Of a DNA stretch of 47,764 bases, positions 42,792-47,764 are shown piece after piece. Every line of letters starts with the position of its first letter. The stretch's first letter is position 1. The DNA comes from an uncultured Veillonella sp. (lineage in GTDB: Bacteria; Bacillota; Negativicutes; Veillonellales; Veillonellaceae), in assembly GCF_900545795.1 (NCBI RefSeq), contig NZ_URAR01000013.1:1-47764 (forward strand), in the 5' to 3' direction. The position numbers and the translations under genes are program-made. Below the pieces are notes generated by a model. That model had not been told where the DNA came from. It saw only the letters and a list, made by a program, of their open reading frames with translations, and ran no database searches.

Positions 42792-44270
42792 TTACGATTT
42801 CTCGTCAAACTTCTTATCACGCCCTGCTTTGCGCAGCAATAATTCTTTTTTCAATTCGTACAAACGTTGACTAATATTCACCTTTACTACTGGTGGACGA
42901 TTGAGGCGCAAATATTCTGGCCACAACAATTTGATTTGTTCCTCTGCATAGGCAACAATATCCGGTAAACTTGGCAATTCATATACTAGCTGACCGTCCT
43001 CAAAAATAGGCACGAGTAAAGGTACAACTTTAAATGTATTCGCCTCTAAATGTGTACATTTCCAAGGATACATGGCATTTTCAAATGTATATGGCTTAGT
43101 TTCATCAATCTGCTCATCATCTAAACAAATTAAATCACCTATAAGTTTACCATTGCGCTTACTAATCAAACGCAATACTTTCTTAATTCCTGGATTGGTT
43201 ACTTTTTCAATATTTTCGGAGAATTTTATGGCTGGTACGAATGTGCCATCTTGATTCCATTGCCCTGCCAATTTATATACACCGCCTAAGGCCGGTGTTT
43301 CGTCTGCCGTAATAAGCTTAGTTCCTACGCCCCAAGCATTAATGGCACTGTGTTGATTTTTCAAATCAGCAATACGATATTCATCTAAATCATTGGATGC
43401 AAAAATAGTGGCATCGTGAAAGCCGTCTGCATCAAGCATTTGCTTTACTTCTTTAGACAAATACGCTAAATCACCACTATCTAAACGGATTCCATACCCC
43501 TTTGGCATTGTGCCACCGCGGCGATCGCGCACCTCTTTGAACACTTGAATGGCCGCTGGCATGCCCTTATGAAGGGTATCGTATGTATCCACAAGAAGAA
43601 CGAGCATATCTTCATATTGCTCTGCATAGGCTCTAAAAGCGCTCACCTCATCAGAAAAACTCATAATCCAACTATGCGCCATCGTCCCCACTGGCTTAAT
43701 GCCATATTGTGCCGCTGAATAGACATTACTGGTGCCATTGAAACCACCAATAATAGTGGCACGGGCTCCATATACAGCAGCATTAGTGCCTTGAGCCCGG
43801 CGCATACCGAACTCTGCCAAACTATCTTTGCCAGCCACACTGCGAATGCGTCGCGCTTTAGTAGCAATTAAAGACTCATGATTTAAATACATAGATAAGG
43901 CCGTTTCAATTAACATCGCTTCATCCTTAGGCGCTTCTACGCGAAGTAAAACTTCTCCAGGAAATGCTATAGTCCCTTCTGGCGCCGCATAGACAGTACC
44001 AGTGAACTTAAAGTCCTTTAAATATGTTAAAAAGTCCTCTTCAAATATTCCGGTGCTGCGCATATACGCTAAATCATCTTCATTAAATGATAAATTCTTA
44101 AGATAATCAATTACATGTTCAAGCCCGGCTACAACAGTATAGGCACCATCAAATGGATTCTTTCTATAAAATCGATCAAACACACATTTTGTACGGTGTA
44201 AATTCTGCTTAAATAACCCCTGCATCATAGTAAATTGATACAAGTCAGTTAGTAATGCTTTACTAATCAC
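42792..44270 (-). CDS. pncB: Nicotinate phosphoribosyltransferase
   Basis: 492 residues. It starts ISKALLTDLYQFTMMQGLFKQ, the classic PncB opening, and has VFDRFYRKNPF, ARRIRSVAGKDSLAEFGMRRAQG (with the phospho-site His replaced in this subfamily region), GTMAHSWIMSFSDE, LLVDTYDT, and GIRLDSGDLAYLSKEVK. The enzyme joins nicotinate to PRPP in NAD salvage, coupled to ATP hydrolysis. Start is GTG, with GGGTG about 10 nt upstream; an alternative start is not obvious. The start codon choice is therefore only moderately sure. Confidence 0.93.
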   Translation of the reverse strand: MISKALLTDLYQFTMMQGLFKQNLHRTKCVFDRFYRKNPFDGAYTVVAGLEHVIDYLKNLSFNEDDLAYMRSTGIFEEDFLTYLKDFKFTGTVYAAPEGTIAFPGEVLLRVEAPKDEAMLIETALSMYLNHESLIATKARRIRSVAGKDSLAEFGMRRAQGTNAAVYGARATIIGGFNGTSNVYSAAQYGIKPVGTMAHSWIMSFSDEVSAFRAYAEQYEDMLVLLVDTYDTLHKGMPAAIQVFKEVRDRRGGTMPKGYGIRLDSGDLAYLSKEVKQMLDADGFHDATIFASNDLDEYRIADLKNQHSAINAWGVGTKLITADETPALGGVYKLAGQWNQDGTFVPAIKFSENIEKVTNPGIKKVLRLISKRNGKLIGDLICLDDEQIDETKPYTFENAMYPWKCTHLEANTFKVVPLLVPIFEDGQLVYELPSLPDIVAYAEEQIKLLWPEYLRLNRPPVVKVNISQRLYELKKELLLRKAGRDKKFDEKS

Positions 44271-44465
44271 GGAATCGTCTCACCCTTTCATGGGATTACT
44301 ACGGATATTAATAAATAACCTACTTAATTTACATTATACTAATTTTTATTTATAATTGTTAGTGCCTATTACTCTAATACTAGCTAAATAGGTCATATAT
44401 TTATATATATATTAGTAAATAAACTAAAAAATGTACTGCGTTTTTATATATTTGAGGAGTATGGT

Positions 44466-45371
44466 ATGACATTTGCTCAATTTTATCGTTTATCTAGGCC
44501 ACGCACTCTTACCGCTGCGTTTAGTCCTGTTATCCTAGGTAGCGCCTATGCTAGCATTATGCATGAGTCCATCCATCCTTGGTGGCTAACGCTAATCTAT
44601 GTGCTAATGATTTTATTCTGTGTCATGAGCGCGCAAATTGCCGCCAATATTTGGAATGAATATTTTGATTTTAAATCCGGTCTCGACTTGAACCAAGTGA
44701 TTGGTAATAGCGGCGCCATTGTGCGGGAAGGCATTTCACCATCCCACATAAAAAGACTAGGCTATATATTTACTATAGCGCCTCTAGTCCTTGGCATACT
44801 CTTGGCTGCCGCCATTACTTGGTGGTTTATCCCCATTGGAGCTATTTGTATTTTAATTAGCCTTTTTTACTCTGGTGGTCCAAAACCTATTTCGCGTACC
44901 CCTTATGGTGAGCTCGCTTCAGGTGTGGCCATGGGTTTTTCCATTGTATGCATTACGGCCTATACAATTACGGGACAAGTATATGGAGACTTTTTAATCC
45001 CCGCCATTCCCTCCACCATACTGATTGGCAATATTATGATGACTAATAATCTGCGTGACTTTAGTAATGACCAACAATATGGACGCCGCACCTTAGTTAT
45101 TTTATTAGGCAAGGACAAAGGCATTCAGCTATTGCGTAGCTTATTCTTATTCTGCTCAGCTTGGCTTATTTTGTGGATACTCCTAGGTTACTTGCCTTAT
45201 GCGAGTGCACTTGGGATTATCTCCTTAATCCCAGCATTTAAAAGTGCTTCCATTTTAAATCGCTATGCCGATCCACTCATGACAAATCAAGCTATGAAAT
45301 TTACCTCCATTAGCGTCACCTTATATCATCTGCTAATAAGTATCGGTATAGTTATAGCTTATTTTATCTAA
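44466..45371 (+). CDS. menA: 1,4-dihydroxy-2-naphthoate polyprenyltransferase
   Basis: 301 residues of the UbiA prenyltransferase family with about eight membrane helices. The first Asp-rich motif is NIWNEYFDFKSGLD (about residues 63-76); the second is NNLRDFSNDQQYGRRTL (about 195-211). MenA attaches a polyprenyl chain to DHNA in menaquinone synthesis at the inner membrane. The opening RLSRPRTLTAAFSPVILGSA fits MenA rather than UbiA or heme-O synthase. No other men genes are nearby. GAGGAG lies 6 nt before ATG, and a strong terminator follows. Confidence 0.9.
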   Translation: MTFAQFYRLSRPRTLTAAFSPVILGSAYASIMHESIHPWWLTLIYVLMILFCVMSAQIAANIWNEYFDFKSGLDLNQVIGNSGAIVREGISPSHIKRLGYIFTIAPLVLGILLAAAITWWFIPIGAICILISLFYSGGPKPISRTPYGELASGVAMGFSIVCITAYTITGQVYGDFLIPAIPSTILIGNIMMTNNLRDFSNDQQYGRRTLVILLGKDKGIQLLRSLFLFCSAWLILWILLGYLPYASALGIISLIPAFKSASILNRYADPLMTNQAMKFTSISVTLYHLLISIGIVIAYFI

Positions 45372-45464
45372 ATCATATCGTCCACTAGGACATTACAAGA
45401 ACTTAAAAAAGCTATTTCATCAGGATTGCATCGTATACAATACACACAACAACAAATGAAACGA

Positions 45465-45494
45465 AAAAAGCCCGATATATCGGGCTTTTTATTT
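45465..45494 (+). terminator. menA terminator
   Basis: A perfect palindrome AAAAAGCCCGATA / TATCGGGCTTTTT followed by ATTTTT. Confidence 0.93.
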
Positions 45495-45699
45495 TTACAC
45501 TTTTAGTTATAGGTAAAATCTATATACAAGTTATATAATTTCCTATAAGCTAAATAGGTCTTTTTTGTGTCTCCTCACTTTACACTTATCTCCTCTTCGT
45601 GCTACAATTCATGCATATCAAAAACAAGTCTGAGAGAGACTTCATAGTGTGAACATTTCACCTATACAAAGTTTGAGAAAAAAGAGGAGGCATTTATTT

Positions 45700-46530
45700 A
45701 TGAAGAAAATTTTATCCATTGCCGCTACGGCGATTCTAGGTAGCGCTTTATTGCTTGCAGGCTGTGGTAGCGATAATGGTGCCAGCAGTTCTGCATCAAA
45801 AGAAGTTACATTAAAAGTGGGGGCATCACCAGTACCTCATGCAGAAATTTTAGAAAGTGTAAAAGATCAACTTGCTAAAGAAGGGGTTAAGCTAGAAATT
45901 ATAGAGTTCAATGATTATGTGCAACCTAATATTGCCTTAAACGACAAAGAACTTGATGCCAACTTCTTCCAACATATTCCATATATGAATAAATTTACGC
46001 AAGAACATAAAATGGACTTAGCTTCTGTAGGCCCTGTTGAAATTGAACCAATGGGCTTATACTCCAACACCATCAAGGATAAAGATGTAAAGAACTCCAT
46101 TCCTAATGGCGCTAAAATTGCTATTCCAAATGACCCAACTAATACAGGGCGCGCCTTACTTCTTTTAGAGCATGCCGGTCTTATTACCTTAAAAGATCCT
46201 AATAATATTTACTCTACTAAAGAAGATATTGCCACTAATCCGAAAAACCTTCAAATCGTCGAAGTCGAAGCAGCGCAAACACCGCGCACATTACCTGATG
46301 TAGACGCAGCCGTTATTAATGCTAACTACGCGTTAAGTGCTGATTTAAATCCACTTCGCGATGCCTTAGCTATTGATGATATTAAATCTCCATATGCTAA
46401 TATTATTACAGTTCGCAAAGGCGATGAAAATCGTCCAGAAGTGCAGAAATTAATTAAAGCGCTTCAATCTGCTGAAACTAAAAAATTCATTGAAGATAAG
46501 TACAAAGGCGCTATTATTCCTGCCTTTTAA
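45700..46530 (+). CDS. metQ: Methionine-binding lipoprotein MetQ (copy 1)
   Basis: 276 residues. The signal ATAILGSALLLAGC ends in a lipobox with acceptor Cys near position 22. NlpA/MetQ motifs: VGASPVPHAEILE, DYVQPNIALNDKELDANFFQHIPYM, PMGLYSNTIKD, IAIPNDPTNTGRALLLLE, VINANYALSADLNPL, and the end YKGAIIPAF. It is the substrate receptor of a MetNIQ methionine ABC transporter. AGAGGAGG lies 9 nt before ATG at 45700. The ATPase and permease genes are not in the window. No SAM riboswitch lies upstream; only a short hairpin (AAGTCT/AGACTT, 45628-45644). Confidence 0.92.
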   Translation: MKKILSIAATAILGSALLLAGCGSDNGASSSASKEVTLKVGASPVPHAEILESVKDQLAKEGVKLEIIEFNDYVQPNIALNDKELDANFFQHIPYMNKFTQEHKMDLASVGPVEIEPMGLYSNTIKDKDVKNSIPNGAKIAIPNDPTNTGRALLLLEHAGLITLKDPNNIYSTKEDIATNPKNLQIVEVEAAQTPRTLPDVDAAVINANYALSADLNPLRDALAIDDIKSPYANIITVRKGDENRPEVQKLIKALQSAETKKFIEDKYKGAIIPAF

Positions 46531-46569
46531 TAATTAGACTATAGTCTAAACACTCTATCTTTATAAGTC

Positions 46570-46625
46570 AAAAGCCTCTCTGCTATCCAGGAACTAACGA
46601 GCTAGTAGCAAAGAGGCTTTTACTT
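46570..46625 (+). terminator. metQ copy 1 terminator
   Basis: The outer stem AAAAGCCTCT / AGAGGCTTTT encloses an imperfect inner stem; the 3' arm runs into TTTTAC. Confidence 0.8.
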
Positions 46626-46723
46626 AATAGTAGGAATACATCTCAATATCTCCATCAAATAGAGGGCTCCATCTTTACATTTGTCCTCTCTGATGGTATA
46701 CTTTACAAAGGAATTACATATTA

Positions 46724-46814
46724 CATTATCAAGAGTGATGGAGGGACTGGCCCTATGAAATCCGGCAACCATTCGATGGTGCTAAATCCTGCGGTATAGG
46801 CCGAGAGATAACTT
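46724..46814 (+). promoter_or_regulatory. SAM-I (S-box) riboswitch aptamer
   Basis: Canonical S-box core is visible: P1 arms TTATC (46726-46730) and GATAA (46807-46811), then GGAGGGACTGGCCCTATGAA, CCGGCAACC, and GGTGCTAAATCCTGCGG, then GAGAGATAA. It binds S-adenosylmethionine and, with the terminator just after it, should switch metQ copy 2 off when SAM is plentiful. Confidence 0.95.
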
Positions 46815-46822
46815 ACAAGGAC

Positions 46823-46856
46823 TGATGGCTATATACTGGAGGCCATCATTTTTTTG
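46823..46856 (+). terminator. Riboswitch expression-platform terminator
   Basis: The stem TGATGGC / GCCATCA (46823-46829, 46842-46848) followed by seven T. It lies between the SAM-I aptamer and the metQ ribosome site and is the expected SAM-on terminator. Confidence 0.92.
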
Positions 46857-46874
46857 TGTTAAGGAGGTATATCC

Positions 46875-47708
46875 ATGAAAAAAATTTTTTCTCTAGCCGC
46901 TACAGTTGTCTTAGGTAGTGCACTTCTTCTAGCAGGCTGCGGCAATGATTCTGCCAAAGGTGGTGCTGCCAGTGGCGACAAAGTAACTATTACAGTGGGT
47001 GCATCCCCTGTGCCTCATGCAGAAATTTTAGAACAAGTAAAACCATTACTTGAAAAAGAAGGCATCAACTTAAAAATTACTGAGTTCACTGACTATGTAA
47101 CACCTAATATTGCCTTAAATGATAAGGAATTAGATGCTAACTTCTTCCAACATGTGCCATATTTAGAAAAATTTGCTAATGAGCACAATTTAAAACTTGC
47201 TTCTGCTGGCAAAGTACATGTTGAACCAATGGGCATTTACTCTAAAACAGTGACTGATAAAGATTTAAAATCAGCGCTTCCAAATGGTTCTAAAGTAGCG
47301 ATTCCAAACGATCCAACCAATGGTGCACGCGCTTTAATTCTACTAGAAAAAGCTGGCCTCATTAAATTAAAAGATGCTAGCGATATTGGCGCAACTAAAG
47401 CTGATATTACTGACAATCCTCGCAATTTGGAAATTGTAGAGCTTGAAGCACCTCAACTTCCAAGAAGCCTTGATGATGTAGCTATCGCTGTTATCAATAC
47501 AAACTATGCTCTTGAAGCAGGCCTCAATCCATTAAAAGATGCTTTACTTATTGAAGACAAAGATTCTCCATATGCTAATATCGTAGCTGTTCGTGCAGGC
47601 GATGAAAACCGTCCAGAAATTCAAAAGCTTATAAAAGCATTAGAATCTCCTGAAATCAAGAAATTTATTGATGAAAAATACAAAGGGGCTATTATCCCAG
47701 CCTTCTAA
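46875..47708 (+). CDS. metQ: Methionine-binding lipoprotein MetQ (copy 2)
   Basis: 277 residues, clearly a tandem paralogue of the preceding gene with nearly the same motif order (VGASPVPHAEILE, NIALNDKELDANFFQHVPYL, AIPNDPTNGARALILLE, end YKGAIIPAF). The lipobox LLLAGC is near residue 21. It is under SAM-I riboswitch control, unlike copy 1, so it should respond to methionine supply. AAGGAGG lies 8 nt before ATG. Downstream sequence is a heptamer repeat cut off by the window end, so metN and metI, if linked, lie further on. Confidence 0.93.
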   Translation: MKKIFSLAATVVLGSALLLAGCGNDSAKGGAASGDKVTITVGASPVPHAEILEQVKPLLEKEGINLKITEFTDYVTPNIALNDKELDANFFQHVPYLEKFANEHNLKLASAGKVHVEPMGIYSKTVTDKDLKSALPNGSKVAIPNDPTNGARALILLEKAGLIKLKDASDIGATKADITDNPRNLEIVELEAPQLPRSLDDVAIAVINTNYALEAGLNPLKDALLIEDKDSPYANIVAVRAGDENRPEIQKLIKALESPEIKKFIDEKYKGAIIPAF

Positions 47709-47714
47709 GCTATA

Positions 47715-47764
47715 AAACTGTAAACTGCAAACTGCAAACTGCAAACTGCAAACTGCAAACTGCA
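47715..47764. repeat. AAACTGC heptanucleotide tandem repeat, cut by window end
   Basis: One AAACTGT followed by six identical AAACTGC units (47722-47763) continuing to the last base. Perfect over 42 nt, so copy number is likely variable. Confidence 0.95.

Noticed and set aside
45600..45699. SAM riboswitch upstream of metQ copy 1
   Set aside because: Only a short AAGTCT/AGACTT hairpin is present; none of the S-box core blocks are found.

Overview
The window looks like a chromosomal segment of a low-GC, anaerobic Negativicutes bacterium, most likely Veillonella or a close relative. This is an inference from overall gene character (pyruvate formate-lyase fermentation, MenA, MetQ lipoproteins, a type II-A CRISPR locus, A+T-rich spacers). 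No rRNA is present to settle it.

Layout. (1) 1-4.1 kb: a cut-off tRNA-Asp, a PPC/DUF296 protein, the sugar-diacid regulator CdaR, and a divergent LarA-like (nickel racemase superfamily) gene. (2) 4.2-13.8 kb: a complete D-glucarate/galactarate catabolic cluster, all on the minus strand: GudP transporter, GarD galactarate dehydratase, a GudX-like and a GudD glucarate dehydratase, GarR tartronate-semialdehyde reductase, a DHDPS-family lyase where GarL would be expected, and GarK glycerate kinase. Together they would turn glucarate and galactarate into pyruvate and 2-phosphoglycerate. (3) 14.1-18 kb: a VWA/metallopeptidase-like protein with its MoxR-type AAA+ ATPase and a helical-repeat protein, interrupted by a TATA-rich satellite. 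(4) 18.4-23.7 kb: SodA, then a pyruvate formate-lyase split into a catalytic subunit and a separate 79-residue glycyl-radical subunit, followed by its activase and a convergent RraA-family gene. (5) 24-25.5 kb: a secreted protein and a metallophosphoesterase. (6) 25.5-32.8 kb: a type II-A CRISPR-Cas locus (cas9, cas1, cas2, csn2) with a divergent tracrRNA and only degenerate array remnants next to csn2. (7) 32.9-37.8 kb: tadA, whose end overlaps a tRNA-Ser(CGA) gene, several small or secreted proteins, and an Ogt-type methyltransferase. (8) 38.2-42.8 kb: three exported proteins of unknown function; the largest is a fusion of relatives of the other two. (9) 42.8-47.7 kb: PncB, MenA, and two MetQ methionine-binding lipoproteins, the second under a SAM-I riboswitch.

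Most notable points: the split pyruvate formate-lyase; a CRISPR locus with intact cas genes and a well-formed tracrRNA but an eroded array and a second tracr-like core in the cas9 leader; the tadA/tRNA-Ser overlap; a glucarate pathway with a DHDPS-family aldolase replacing GarL plus a LarA-like gene; and the exported A/B domain family. All functional statements come from reading translated sequence and recalled family motifs; no database search was run.
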